Shown here in pieces: positions 1 through 8,582 of a stretch of DNA of 40,739 nt. Within the stretch, counting starts at the first letter, position 1. Every line of letters begins with the position of its first letter. The DNA is from Bacteroidales bacterium UBA2714. Its GTDB lineage: Bacteria > Bacteroidota > Bacteroidia > Bacteroidales > P3. A model generated the notes under the pieces. That model was not told where the DNA came from. It saw only the letters and a list, made by a program, of their open reading frames with translations, and did no database searches. The stretch covers positions 5,806 to 46,544 of the forward strand of contig DEKU01000061.1 of NCBI GenBank assembly GCA_002354035.1, given 5' to 3'. Both the position numbers and the translations under genes were made by a program.

Positions 1-1935
1 GCCGATGGACTCGAGGTCGATGGCGCAGTCTTTGTGCAGCTGCGGCACCGAGCCGTGGGTGACAAACTGGTCGGGAAGGCCAAGCACGTGGACCGCCGGT
101 ACCTGCACCGCCAGATTGTCGGCCTTGATGGCGGCAAAATACTCCAGCACCGCACTGCCCAGTCCGCCTTTCTTCACTCCGTCCTCGACGGTGACCACCC
201 GCCGATATCCATTGGCCAAGATAGCGTCGAGCAGCTCCGTGTCTATCGGTTTAAGGTAGCGCATGTCGTACATGGCTGCGGACACGCCCTCTGCCTCCAA
301 CCGTTCGGCGGCGGCCAGGGCATCGTTTCCGATATGGCCAATCGAGAGGATGGCAACAGCGTTCCCCTCTTTCAGACAACGGCCTTTGCCGACGGCGAGG
401 GGCGCGAATGGATTGCGCCAGTCGGCGTGGACGCTGAGGCCACGCGGGTAGCGGATGGCCACAGCCCCTTGCCCCGGGAGCTGTGCAGTGTACATCATGT
501 TGCGCAGCTCATGTTCGTCCATAGGGGCGCAGATTGTGAGATTGGGTATGGGCCGCAGGTAGGCCAGGTCGAAAGCCCCGTGGTGGGTGGGGCCGTCGTC
601 GCCCACAAGTCCTGCGCGGTCGAGGCAGAGGACCACAGGCAGATGCTGCAAGGCCACATCGTGGATAATCTGGTCGTAGGCCCGCTGCATGAAGGAGGAA
701 TAGATGTTGCAGAACGGCAGCATTCCCTGGGCCGCCAGTCCGGCGGCGAAGGTCACGGCATGCTGCTCGGCGATGCCGACATCGAATGCACGGGTGGGCA
801 TTTGCTCCATCATGAAGGTGAGCGAACAGCCTGTGGGCATGGCGGGTGTGATGCCCACGATATTGGGGTTGTGCTTTGCCAGTTCGACAATGGTGTGCCC
901 GAACACGTCTTGGTATTTCAGGGGCTGCCCCTCGGGGTTGCTTTTTATCTGCATTCCTGTCTCGGCATTGAACCGGCCGGGGGCATGGTAGGCGACGGGG
1001 TGGCGCTCGGCACTGCGCAGCCCCTTCCCTTTCTTGGTGACCACATGAAGCAACTTGGGACCTTTGATGGCCTTGAGCTGTGATAGCACCTCAACGAGTT
1101 CCGCCACATTGTGCCCATCGATAGGGCCGAAATAGCGGAATCCCAGCGACTCGAAAAGGTTGGGGGCGCCCAGGGCTGCTGTCTTGGCCATGAAGGTGGC
1201 CCGCTGGAAGAAATTGAGCGACTTGTCCTTGCGGAGTTGACGGTCGGTGCTGTCGCCGCCCAGCTTGTGCCACACCTTCTCCTTGAGTTTGTTGTATTGA
1301 GGCGAGGCCGTGATGTGCGTAAGGTAGCGGCTCAGACCTCCCACCGCCTTGTCGATACTTATCCCGTTGTCGTTCAAGACCACAAGGATGTTGGCTTTCG
1401 ACACACCGGCGTTGTTCAAGGCCTCGAATGCCTGTCCGCCTGTCATCGAACCGTCGCCTATCACGGCTATATGCTGTCGCCGGGTGTTGCCTTGCAGTGT
1501 CGACGCAGTTGCCATCCCGAGGGCGGCGCTGATGGAGGTGGAGCTGTGGCCGGTGCCAAAGGCATCAAAGGGCGACTCGTCCATGCGGGGAAAACCGCTC
1601 AGCCCGCCGTATGTGCGGATGGTGGGAAACTGGTCGCGGCGGCCAGTGATGATTTTATGGGCATACGCCTGATGACCCACGTCCCATATCAGTTTATCAT
1701 CAGGTGTGTTGAAGACATAGTGGAGCGCCAGCGTGAGCTCCACTGTGCCAAGGCTCGAAGCCAGATGGCCCGGATGTCGGGACAGGGTTTCGATAATATA
1801 GTGGCGCAACTCCACACTCAGCTGTTCCAAATCGGCCACAGTGAGGTGGCGGAGATCGTCCATCGAGTTCACACTGTCAAGTATCACACCTGTAGAAGGA
1901 TATAAAGGAGCGTGGTCTGCGGTAGTATTATGCAT
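1..1935 (-). CDS. dxs: 1-deoxy-D-xylulose-5-phosphate synthase, 3' end cut by window edge
   Basis: This is the first enzyme of the MEP isoprenoid pathway. It condenses pyruvate with glyceraldehyde 3-phosphate using thiamine diphosphate, in the cytosol, and feeds the undecaprenyl, quinone and thiamine/pyridoxal routes. Reading the minus strand from the ATG at 1935 gives 645 open codons to the left edge. Visible signatures are GHSSTSIS, the thiamine-binding GDGSMTGGQAFEALNNAG, the family motif DRAGLVGDDGPTHHG, and GIAEQHAVTFAAG with the catalytic Glu. The normal family length is about 620-640 residues, so only a short C-terminal tail should be missing. It lies 37 bases after the stop of the upstream minus-strand secreted-protein gene and probably shares its transcript. 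Long open frames on the plus strand here are antisense shadows. Identification is very secure. Confidence 0.97.
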   Translation of the reverse strand, partial: MHNTTADHAPLYPSTGVILDSVNSMDDLRHLTVADLEQLSVELRHYIIETLSRHPGHLASSLGTVELTLALHYVFNTPDDKLIWDVGHQAYAHKIITGRRDQFPTIRTYGGLSGFPRMDESPFDAFGTGHSSTSISAALGMATASTLQGNTRRQHIAVIGDGSMTGGQAFEALNNAGVSKANILVVLNDNGISIDKAVGGLSRYLTHITASPQYNKLKEKVWHKLGGDSTDRQLRKDKSLNFFQRATFMAKTAALGAPNLFESLGFRYFGPIDGHNVAELVEVLSQLKAIKGPKLLHVVTKKGKGLRSAERHPVAYHAPGRFNAETGMQIKSNPEGQPLKYQDVFGHTIVELAKHNPNIVGITPAMPTGCSLTFMMEQMPTRAFDVGIAEQHAVTFAAGLAAQGMLPFCNIYSSFMQRAYDQIIHDVALQHLPVVLCLDRAGLVGDDGPTHHGAFDLAYLRPIPNLTICAPMDEHELRNMMYTAQLPGQGAVAIRYPRGLSVHADWRNPFAPLAVGKGRCLKEGNAVAILSIGHIGNDALAAAERLEAEGVSAAMYDMRYLKPIDTELLDAILANGYRRVVTVEDGVKKGGLGSAVLEYFAAIKADNLAVQVPAVHVLGLPDQFVTHGSVPQLHKDCAIDLESIG

Positions 1936-1972
1936 GTCAGGATTGTAATTGAGTGGTTGCTGCGAGGCGGAG

Positions 1973-3094
1973 CTACTTGACTTGATAGGCCGGAGCTTGC
2001 TTTTCGATAGGTTCAAATTCTTTGTTCAGTTTCTTGTTGGTGTCACGTCCCTGGGCGGTATCGTGGAGTTCCCATTTCCCCTCCGAGAAGACATAGGCCA
2101 TTTCCACGCCCGAGGGGACATAGTACTGGTAAAGTCCTTCCATGCCCGGCACCTGAGGCGACACCTGGTCGAAAATAATCATCTTCATCTTCTTGTCGGT
2201 GGTTTTGTATGTCGGGCGGTTCCTGTTGTTGCGCTGCACGGCAGCCGATGTGCGCGCTGCTGTAGACACCGGTCGGCTGGCCCGTCCCCTACCCCGGCCA
2301 CGCCTCCGCGAACGCGAAGGGTTGGAAAAAAGTGACGAGAAAAAGGACGAGAACGAGAAGCCTTGCGACCGCCGGGAACGCACGCGCTCGGTCAGGTGCA
2401 GGTACTGCTCTTCATAGCTGAGGTTCACCATGGCGTCGGCCTTATACTCCAACACCACCCGGCGCACGTTCTGCTCCCGTCTGAAAACATTCTGTCCAAA
2501 CTGGGGTGTGCTGCCTCCCGACTTGAAGCAAATCGGTTCTATCACCTTTCGCTGCGTGAGCCGGTCCACACCGCTCCAACCCAGCAGGGTATAGAAGGTG
2601 CGACCCTCATGGGTGGTAAGGATAAGCTCTTGGTACACTGCCCCATACCATCTGTCGGGGCCCAACACCTCTTCTTGCCTGTTGACTATATCCACAGAGC
2701 GGTCGCTGAGCTGCGTGACATCATACTCCTTTGTACGCTCATTCAAAGCCTGTACAAACCCAAAGCACTCATATTCGCCTGCATCATTCACGATGGGCCA
2801 AGTGAAAATGCGGAACTTCTTGTCCGGCGCGGTCAGCACCGACACCCTGTTGCCGAAATCCCACTGCCAACGAAACGAGTTCTCGGTTGCCAAGGCTTCG
2901 GCCAGCATCTGCATGGCCGACTCGTTGGCATGATAACGTTCGTTGTCGGTCGGAGCCCCGAAGGCCTGGTCAAACAGAAGCACCAAATCCGACTGATACT
3001 GCTGCATCTGCTCCTTGTCCTGGCACCATGTCACCGAAGGCATGGCCACCAGCACCAGGCACAAAGTGATTATGAACCTGTTCATTTTTTCCAT
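1973..3094 (-). CDS. Secreted protein of unknown function with Arg/Gly-rich segment
   Basis: I do not recognise a named family. The 373-residue product starts with a signal peptide (hydrophobic run at about residues 7-20, ending near TWCQ), so it is exported; the Cys in TWCQ lacks a convincing lipobox. Residues 25-235 look globular, with conserved-looking aromatic patches (RWQWDF, DRWYGAVYQ, LLGWSGVDR). Residues 241-280 are low complexity: a Ser/Phe stretch followed by a strongly basic SRSRRRGRGRGRASR run. A compact C-terminal part follows (MIIFDQVSPQVPGMEG, YVFSEGKWELHD). ATG codons at 3094 and 3085 are both possible; the second (MNRF) gives the more usual signal peptide. It is the first gene of a likely two-gene transcript with dxs and is divergent from dapD. 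Confidence 0.85.
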   Translation of the reverse strand: MEKMNRFIITLCLVLVAMPSVTWCQDKEQMQQYQSDLVLLFDQAFGAPTDNERYHANESAMQMLAEALATENSFRWQWDFGNRVSVLTAPDKKFRIFTWPIVNDAGEYECFGFVQALNERTKEYDVTQLSDRSVDIVNRQEEVLGPDRWYGAVYQELILTTHEGRTFYTLLGWSGVDRLTQRKVIEPICFKSGGSTPQFGQNVFRREQNVRRVVLEYKADAMVNLSYEEQYLHLTERVRSRRSQGFSFSSFFSSLFSNPSRSRRRGRGRGRASRPVSTAARTSAAVQRNNRNRPTYKTTDKKMKMIIFDQVSPQVPGMEGLYQYYVPSGVEMAYVFSEGKWELHDTAQGRDTNKKLNKEFEPIEKQAPAYQVK

Positions 3095-3168
3095 TATCCT
3101 TTCAAACGCAAAAAAGTCAGTTTTATTATATCCTCATTAAAAAAAGGTGCCAAATCAATATTTTTTTG

Positions 3169-3176
3169 TACTTTTG
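3169..3176 (+). promoter_or_regulatory. Bacteroidetes -7 box (TACTTTTG) for dapD
   Basis: TACTTTTG matches the TAnnTTTG -7 element exactly and ends 5 bases before the dapD ATG. That implies a transcript with almost no leader. No good -33 TTTG is seen at the usual distance, so the call rests on the -7 element and its position. Confidence 0.6.
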
Positions 3177-3181
3177 CAGCC

Positions 3182-4000
3182 ATGAACGAACACAGAAAAC
3201 AACTCATCGAACAGGCTTGGGACAACCGCGAGATGCTCAAAGACAAGTCTGTACAGGATGCCATACGGGAAGTGGTAGACCTCTTGGACGCTGGTCAGTT
3301 GCGCATAGCGCAAAAAGATGCCGACGGCTGGCATGTCAACCAATGGCTGAAAAAAGCCGTAATCCTCTATTTCCCCATCAATCAGATGTCCACCATTGAG
3401 TGCCCCCCATTCCAATTCCACGACAAAGTGCCGCTGAAAAAAGACTATGCCGCCCAGCAGGTGAGGGTGGTGCCCCATGCTGTGGCGCGCCATGGAGCCT
3501 ACCTTGCTCCGGGTGTGGTCCTCATGCCCTCCTACGTCAACATCGGAGCCTACGTCGACAGTGGCACCATGGTCGACACCTGGGCCACCGTGGGCAGCTG
3601 TGCCCAAATCGGTAAGAACGTGCACCTCAGCGGGGGTGTAGGCATCGGCGGCGTGCTCGAACCCGTCCAAGCCGCTCCCGTCATCATCGAGGACCACTGC
3701 TTCATCGGCAGTCGCTGCATCGTGGTCGAGGGGGTCATTGTCGAAGAGGAAGCCGTCCTCGGCGCCAACACCGTCATCACCGCCAGCACCCACATCATCG
3801 ATGTCACCGGCCCCTCCCCCGTCACCCTCAAAGGCCGTGTACCGGCTCGCAGCATAGTCATACCCGGCAGCTACACCAAGCATTTCCCGGCTGGTGACTA
3901 CCAAGTCAACTGCGCCCTCATCATCGGCCACCGGAGCCAGTCCACCGACAAGAAAACATCCCTCAACAACGCCCTCCGCGAATACGGAGTCAGTGTATAA
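3182..4000 (+). CDS. dapD: 2,3,4,5-tetrahydropyridine-2,6-dicarboxylate N-succinyltransferase
   Basis: DapD succinylates tetrahydrodipicolinate in the succinylase branch of diaminopimelate/lysine synthesis, supplying peptidoglycan and protein. The 272-residue product matches the family length (E. coli about 274). The N-terminal helical region (residues 1-90) is followed by a left-handed beta-helix of hexapeptide repeats (about 110-235), including MPSYVNIGAYVDSGTMVD, TWATVGSCAQIGKNVHLSGG and VGIGGVLEP. The open frame continues upstream to 2363, but the ATG at 3182 gives the normal N-terminus (MNEHRKQLIEQAW) and lies just after the promoter box. A small lipoprotein gene follows 19 bases later. 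DapD indicates the succinylase route here rather than only diaminopimelate aminotransferase or dehydrogenase. Confidence 0.97.
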   Translation: MNEHRKQLIEQAWDNREMLKDKSVQDAIREVVDLLDAGQLRIAQKDADGWHVNQWLKKAVILYFPINQMSTIECPPFQFHDKVPLKKDYAAQQVRVVPHAVARHGAYLAPGVVLMPSYVNIGAYVDSGTMVDTWATVGSCAQIGKNVHLSGGVGIGGVLEPVQAAPVIIEDHCFIGSRCIVVEGVIVEEEAVLGANTVITASTHIIDVTGPSPVTLKGRVPARSIVIPGSYTKHFPAGDYQVNCALIIGHRSQSTDKKTSLNNALREYGVSV

Positions 4001-4019
4001 CCCCCAAACTCCTCTTGCC

Positions 4020-4391
4020 ATGAAAAAAATCATCCTGCTCCTGCTCATCCCTCTCCTCCTTTGCGGATGCAAAAAACGTGTCGACGACTTTGCCTTCAAA
4101 GGCAAAGTGGTAGGATATGTGCAGTGCTCCGGCATGGTGTCCAGCATATCCGAGTTCGACATGGGCTACGTCATCGCCCTCGACACACCCGAATCCATCG
4201 GGGGCGACTACACCTTCACCGAAAAGAAAGTCTACCACAACTGCGTCATTCTCTACCACACCCGCTCCCGGCTGCAGAACGACGAAACCATATCGGGTCG
4301 CATGTACCTCGACGACCAATACTCCGCCGCCTACTGCAACTTCCACTTCGAGACCGGCCTTCCCGAAGGGGTCTGCCTCTCCCTCGACTAA
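4020..4391 (+). CDS. Small lipoprotein of unknown function
   Basis: The 123-residue product begins with Met-Lys-Lys, a run of Leu/Ile, and a lipobox-like LLCGC, so it is probably a lipoprotein acylated at Cys18 and held in the cell envelope. The mature part is short and has no motif I recognise; it contains several aromatic residues and Cys residues (VQCSGM, YHNCVILYHTRSRL, YCNFHFETGLPEGVCLSLD). It follows dapD by 19 bases on the same strand and may share its transcript. The ATG at 4020 is chosen because it gives the signal peptide; the frame is open further upstream inside dapD. The function is unknown. Confidence 0.8.
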   Translation: MKKIILLLLIPLLLCGCKKRVDDFAFKGKVVGYVQCSGMVSSISEFDMGYVIALDTPESIGGDYTFTEKKVYHNCVILYHTRSRLQNDETISGRMYLDDQYSAAYCNFHFETGLPEGVCLSLD

Positions 4392-4501
4392 CCTCTTCCC
4401 CAACCCCTGCCGCCCATCCTCCACCCTGCCTCAACTCACATCATTCTAAGGGCTGTTGAAAAAAAAATCCTCTGTTTTCCCATTATGTGGAAAATATGTC
4501 T

Positions 4502-4509
4502 TATCTTTG
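4502..4509 (+). promoter_or_regulatory. Bacteroidetes -7 box (TATCTTTG) for dnaN
   Basis: TATCTTTG matches the TAnnTTTG consensus and lies 50 bases before the dnaN ATG. A T-rich GTTTT at about 4479 sits at roughly -33 spacing. This suggests dnaN has its own promoter with a leader of about 45 nt. Confidence 0.6.
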
Positions 4510-4559
4510 CATTTTGAATCGGCCCAAGGCCATAGTATATTATAATTGTCTTTAAAGTC

Positions 4560-5699
4560 ATGAAATTCATCATCAACAGCCTGCTCTTCTCCAAGCAGAT
4601 TCAGTCGCTCAGCGGTGTCCTCACCAACAATAACACCGTCCCCATCATCAATTGTTTCCATTTCCACCTCGACGAAGGTCTCCTCACCATCCGTGCCACC
4701 GACCTCGAAACCACTTTAGTCTCTAAAATAGAAGTGGAAACTGGCGCTATCGATGGTCTCACCGACATCGCTGTCCCCTCCAAACTCCTCATCGACATCT
4801 TGAAGAGCCTTGACGATGTCCCTCTGACTTTCAGCGTTGACGACACCAACTACAATATCAGCATCACCTCGGGCGAGGGCCGCTACCGTCTGGCGGGCAA
4901 AAACCCCGACACCTTCCCCTCCATGCCCGAGCCGCACGACACCTCTGCCATCGCTCTGCCCGGCAGCCTCCTGGTCAACGCCATCGGCAAAACCGCCTTC
5001 GCCGCCTCCACCGACGAGCTGCGCCAGCAGATGAGCGGCATCCTCTGCGAAATCAACACCGAGAACATCACCTTCGTGGCCACCGACGCCCACAAGCTGG
5101 TCCGCTACCGCCGCACCGATGTCAAGAGCGACAACCCCGTCTCCTTCATCCTCCCGCGCAAGCCCATCACCATGATGCGCAACATTCTCGCCTCCCACAA
5201 AGAGGAGCTGGAGGTAAACGTGGAATACAACAACACCAATGCCTTCTTCACTTTCGACAACTTCTTCATCATCTGCCGCCTTGTCGAAGGCCGCTACCCC
5301 AACTACGACGCCGCCATTCCCAAGGAGAACCCCAACCGCCTCACCGTCGACCGCAATTCCTTCCTCAACACCCTGCGCCGCGTAGGCCTGTTCGCCAACC
5401 AAGCTTCCCACCAAGTGCGCCTCTCCATCCAAGAGCATGAACTCATCGTCAGCGCCGAAGACCTCGAATTCTCCAACGACGCAAGCGAGAAACTGCCTTG
5501 CCAATACGAAGGCGACCCCATGGAGATTGGTTTCAACGCCAAATTCCTCACCGAGATGGTCTCCAACGTCGACAGCGAACAAATTCTTATGGAGATGTCC
5601 CATCCCAGCCGTGCCGGCATCATCTTCCCCGTCAACGAAAACCAGGAATCCTCCGAGGACATCCTCATGCTCGTCATGCCCGTCATGCTGGCCAACTGA
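4560..5699 (+). CDS. dnaN: DNA polymerase III subunit beta (sliding clamp)
   Basis: DnaN is the ring-shaped processivity clamp that holds DNA polymerase III and other repair enzymes on DNA. The product has 379 residues, a typical length. Three clamp domains can be followed: residues 1-120 (MKFIINS, SLSGVLTNNN), about 130-250 (QQMSGILCEI, ATDAHKLVRYRR, FILPRKPI) and 255-379 (RLVEGRYPNYDAAIP, LMLVMPVMLAN). The sequences TDAHKLVRY and EGRYPNY are hallmarks of the family. It has its own promoter box and no replication gene next to it; dnaA is not in the window. gyrB lies about 21 kb away. Codons end in C very often, as in the other genes of this stretch. Confidence 0.98.
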   Translation: MKFIINSLLFSKQIQSLSGVLTNNNTVPIINCFHFHLDEGLLTIRATDLETTLVSKIEVETGAIDGLTDIAVPSKLLIDILKSLDDVPLTFSVDDTNYNISITSGEGRYRLAGKNPDTFPSMPEPHDTSAIALPGSLLVNAIGKTAFAASTDELRQQMSGILCEINTENITFVATDAHKLVRYRRTDVKSDNPVSFILPRKPITMMRNILASHKEELEVNVEYNNTNAFFTFDNFFIICRLVEGRYPNYDAAIPKENPNRLTVDRNSFLNTLRRVGLFANQASHQVRLSIQEHELIVSAEDLEFSNDASEKLPCQYEGDPMEIGFNAKFLTEMVSNVDSEQILMEMSHPSRAGIIFPVNENQESSEDILMLVMPVMLAN

Positions 5700-5781
5700 C
5701 CCATGGGCGGCCAGCCTCAGGGCTCGCACCCCTCTCAGCCCGCCGCCTACACCTAATCCGATTACCCTAACACGCTAAGGT

Positions 5782-6657
5782 ATGAGCAAAAGCAAGGTAA
5801 ACCTGTGGGAGACACACACCTCCACCATTCTCAGCATCACGCTCGTCATGTTCCTTCTCGGGCTATGTCTGATGGTGGAATACCACATCTACCGCGCCAC
5901 CCGCGACATGCAGGAGCGCATCACCTTCAAGGTAGACCTCCAAGCCGACATCTCCGACCAAGACGCCGCCGCACTCCAGCAGCAAATCGAAGCCATTAGC
6001 TATGTGAAGCATGTCGACTACATATCCCGCGAGAAAGCAGCCGAAATCTTCTCCGAAGACCTCGACGACGACTTCGTCGGCTTTATCGGCTACAATCCCC
6101 TCTACCCCTCCATGATGGTCAACCTTTATGCCGAATACCTGCCCGAAACCCGTCAGGACGCCCGCGCCGAAAGCATAGCCCGCTTCTCGGCCGATGTCAG
6201 CGGTCTCGAACACGTCATCGGCGTAGCCTATCAGGAGAACATCGTCAACGAACTCAACGACTTCTTCTTTAAGGCCACCTGGTTTCTCATCATCTTCATG
6301 GCACTGCTCATGCTCATCAGCATCCTCATGATAAGCAGCACCATCCGCATCGCCCTCTATGCCCAGCGCGACACCATCCGCACCATGCAACTGGTCGGAG
6401 CCAAGAGCGGTTTCATCGCACGGCCTTTCCTTGCCCGCAGCATCTGGTACGGCCTCCTCGGAGCTGTCATAGCCATCATAGTCCTCGCCATTGCAACCGG
6501 CGCGTTCAACCAGTCGCTCGAGGGGCTCAACCTCTTGGCGGACATCCACATGCTCTGGTATGCGGGCATCGCCGTCCTCATCATCATCCTCGGCGTGGTC
6601 CTCTCCTACCTCTCCACACTCTTCGCCGTGGCCCGCTATCTGCGCAACAACTGCTGA
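5782..6657 (+). CDS. ftsX: Cell division ABC-transporter-like permease FtsX
   Basis: FtsX is the membrane partner of the ATPase FtsE; together they control peptidoglycan hydrolases at the division site. The 291-residue product has one membrane segment at about residues 15-35, a periplasmic loop of about 130 residues (VDLQADISDQDAAALQQQI), and three more segments near 165-190, 215-240 and 255-280, the standard four-pass FtsX plan. The segment ALYAQRDTIRTMQLVGA is typical of the MacB/FtsX permease domain. ftsE is not adjacent. It begins a tight plus-strand run with DUF3098, uppP and truB, an order I know from other Bacteroidetes. Confidence 0.93.
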   Translation: MSKSKVNLWETHTSTILSITLVMFLLGLCLMVEYHIYRATRDMQERITFKVDLQADISDQDAAALQQQIEAISYVKHVDYISREKAAEIFSEDLDDDFVGFIGYNPLYPSMMVNLYAEYLPETRQDARAESIARFSADVSGLEHVIGVAYQENIVNELNDFFFKATWFLIIFMALLMLISILMISSTIRIALYAQRDTIRTMQLVGAKSGFIARPFLARSIWYGLLGAVIAIIVLAIATGAFNQSLEGLNLLADIHMLWYAGIAVLIIILGVVLSYLSTLFAVARYLRNNC

Positions 6658-6696
6658 TTAAAACATCATTCATTCAATACATTTATCTCAATCATT

Positions 6697-6960
6697 ATGG
6701 CAAAAGAAATCAAAAACACCGAAGACCCCAAAACCGGCTTCGCCTTCGTCTTCAGCAAAACCAACTATATCATCATGATTGTCGGCATCGTTCTGCTGGC
6801 CCTCGGCTACATCCTCCTCAGCGGTGGCGGCAGCGACGACCCCAACGTCTTCAACCCCGAGATGTTCAACACCCGCCGTCTCTACGTGGCTCCCATCCTC
6901 ATCATCCTCGGTCTCGTAACCGAAATTGGGGCCATCATGTACAAACCCAAAAACGACTAA
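6697..6960 (+). CDS. DUF3098 small membrane protein
   Basis: An 87-residue protein with a short charged N-terminus (MAKEIKNTEDPKTGFAFVFS) and two membrane helices (about residues 26-42 and 65-80) separated by a Gly/Ser/Asp loop and the phrase NPEMFNTRRLYVAPI. Size, topology and position between ftsX and uppP fit the DUF3098 family of Bacteroidetes. Its function is unknown; the neighbourhood suggests a link to the cell envelope or division. The gene is 39 bases after ftsX and 18 bases before uppP, so all are probably one transcript. Confidence 0.85.
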   Translation: MAKEIKNTEDPKTGFAFVFSKTNYIIMIVGIVLLALGYILLSGGGSDDPNVFNPEMFNTRRLYVAPILIILGLVTEIGAIMYKPKND

Positions 6961-6978
6961 CCCAAACACCCACAACCC

Positions 6979-7782
6979 ATGGAATGGTTCGAAGCCTTAA
7001 TCTTAGGCCTTGTGCAAGGTCTTACTGAATATTTACCCGTCAGCAGCAGCGGCCACCTCACCATCGGTGCCCACCTCTTTGGCCTCAACGGTGCCGAAAA
7101 CCTCGCCTTCACCGTCGCCGTGCATGTGGCCACCGTCCTCAGCACCATCGTCATCCTCTGGCGCGAAATCGTGTGGATCTTCCAAGACCTCTTCAAGTTC
7201 AAATGGAACGAAGGCACCAAATACGCCTTCAACATCCTCGTCTCCATGATTCCCGTGGCCATCGTCGGCTTCTTCTTCAAAGACACCGTCGAAGCCATCT
7301 TCGGCAGCGGTCTCCTCGTGGTGGGCATCTGCCTGCTCGTCACTGCCTCGCTCCTGGCCTTCTCCTTCTGGGCCAAGCCCCGCCAGCGCGAGCACATCTC
7401 CCCCTGGCACGCCTTCGTCATCGGCATCGCCCAGGCCGTCGCCGTCCTCCCAGGCCTCTCCCGCTCGGGCAGCACCATCGCCACAGGTCTGCTGCTGGGC
7501 AACAAAAAAGAGAAACTGGCCCAGTTCTCCTTCCTCATGGTCATCCCCCCAATTCTGGGCGAAGCCCTTCTCGATGCCAAAGACATGGCCGAGGTAGGTG
7601 TCAGCACCGCCATGGCCGGTCTGCCCACCCTCTCCCTCATCATTGGCTTCATCGCAGCCTTCGTCAGCGGCTGCCTCGCCTGCAAATGGATGATCAACAT
7701 CGTCAAGAAAGGCAAACTCATCTGGTTCGCACTCTATTGCGCCATCGTAGGCTTGCTGGCCATCGTCCTTCCCCTGTTCTAA
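6979..7782 (+). CDS. uppP: Undecaprenyl-diphosphatase (BacA type)
   Basis: UppP dephosphorylates undecaprenyl diphosphate, recycling the lipid carrier for peptidoglycan and surface polysaccharides; loss or excess changes bacitracin sensitivity. The 267-residue integral membrane protein has the two family signature regions: LGLVQGLTEYLPVSSSGH near residues 9-26 (the conserved Glu motif and Ser-rich loop) and LPGLSRSGSTIATG near 155-170. About eight hydrophobic helices are visible. It overlaps the following truB gene by one base (TAATG), so the two are translationally coupled. Confidence 0.97.
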   Translation: MEWFEALILGLVQGLTEYLPVSSSGHLTIGAHLFGLNGAENLAFTVAVHVATVLSTIVILWREIVWIFQDLFKFKWNEGTKYAFNILVSMIPVAIVGFFFKDTVEAIFGSGLLVVGICLLVTASLLAFSFWAKPRQREHISPWHAFVIGIAQAVAVLPGLSRSGSTIATGLLLGNKKEKLAQFSFLMVIPPILGEALLDAKDMAEVGVSTAMAGLPTLSLIIGFIAAFVSGCLACKWMINIVKKGKLIWFALYCAIVGLLAIVLPLF

Positions 7783-8582
7783 TGACACAGGACCAACTGC
7801 TCCAGGGCGTAGTCATCCCTGTCGACAAGCCTCTACAATGGACCTCCTTCCAGGCCGTCAATAAAATCAAGGCGGCCATTCGTCGCATCTATGGATTGAA
7901 GAAATTCAAAATCGGCCACGCCGGAACGCTCGACCCCCTCGCCTCCGGTCTGCTCTTGGTCTGCGTGGGCAAAGCAACCAAATCCATCGACCAGCTGCAG
8001 TCCGGCACCAAAGTCTACACCGGCACCATGGTGCTCGGAGCCACCACCCCCTGCTACGACCTGGAGCGACCTATAGACAGCTACTACCCTTTCGCCCACA
8101 TCACCCCCGACCTCCTGCAAGCCGTCGTGCCTCAATTCCTCGGCACCGTGCAGCAAGTGCCGCCCATCTTCAGCGCCGTTAAAATCAACGGGCAGCGGGC
8201 CTACCAATATGCACGCCAAACCGACCCGGACACCGATGCCCCCGCACCGACACCCAAGCCCGTACAAATCTATTCGTTCGAAATCACAGCCTTCCGGCCC
8301 GGCAACCCCGACGTCCAACCCCTGCCCTTGCAGCAACCAGACCTTGCCGATGCCCATCACCTCTACGACCACCCTCTCGGCTCCGTGCCTCAGCACCTGC
8401 CCCAAATCGACTTCCGCATCCGGTGCGGCAAAGGCACCTACATACGCTCCATCGCCCGCGACCTCGGTCTCGCCCTCGACAGCGGAGCTTTCCTCTCCGC
8501 CCTCCGGCGCGAGCAGGTGGGCGACTACCACATCGCCGACGCCGTCGGCCTCGACGATGTAGAAGCTTTCCTCATGTCTTAG
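7782..8582 (+). CDS. truB: tRNA pseudouridine-55 synthase
   Basis: TruB isomerises U55 in the T-loop of tRNA. The ATG at 7782 overlaps the uppP stop by one base and gives 266 residues. The catalytic motif GHAGTLDPLASGLLLV contains the nucleophilic Asp at about residue 49; VPPIFSAVKINGQRAY and RCGKGTYIRSIARDLG are further family blocks. Between residues about 150 and 205 there is a Pro-rich insertion (TDAPAPTPKP, QPLPLQQPDLAD) before RCGKGTYIRS that looks longer than in most homologues. The last four bases overlap the end of the convergent porin gene. Confidence 0.96.
   Translation: MTQDQLLQGVVIPVDKPLQWTSFQAVNKIKAAIRRIYGLKKFKIGHAGTLDPLASGLLLVCVGKATKSIDQLQSGTKVYTGTMVLGATTPCYDLERPIDSYYPFAHITPDLLQAVVPQFLGTVQQVPPIFSAVKINGQRAYQYARQTDPDTDAPAPTPKPVQIYSFEITAFRPGNPDVQPLPLQQPDLADAHHLYDHPLGSVPQHLPQIDFRIRCGKGTYIRSIARDLGLALDSGAFLSALRREQVGDYHIADAVGLDDVEAFLMS

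Noticed and set aside
34..1905. Long open frames on the plus strand
   Set aside because: They are the antisense of dxs, whose minus-strand reading has all family motifs; the plus-strand proteins have no recognisable features.
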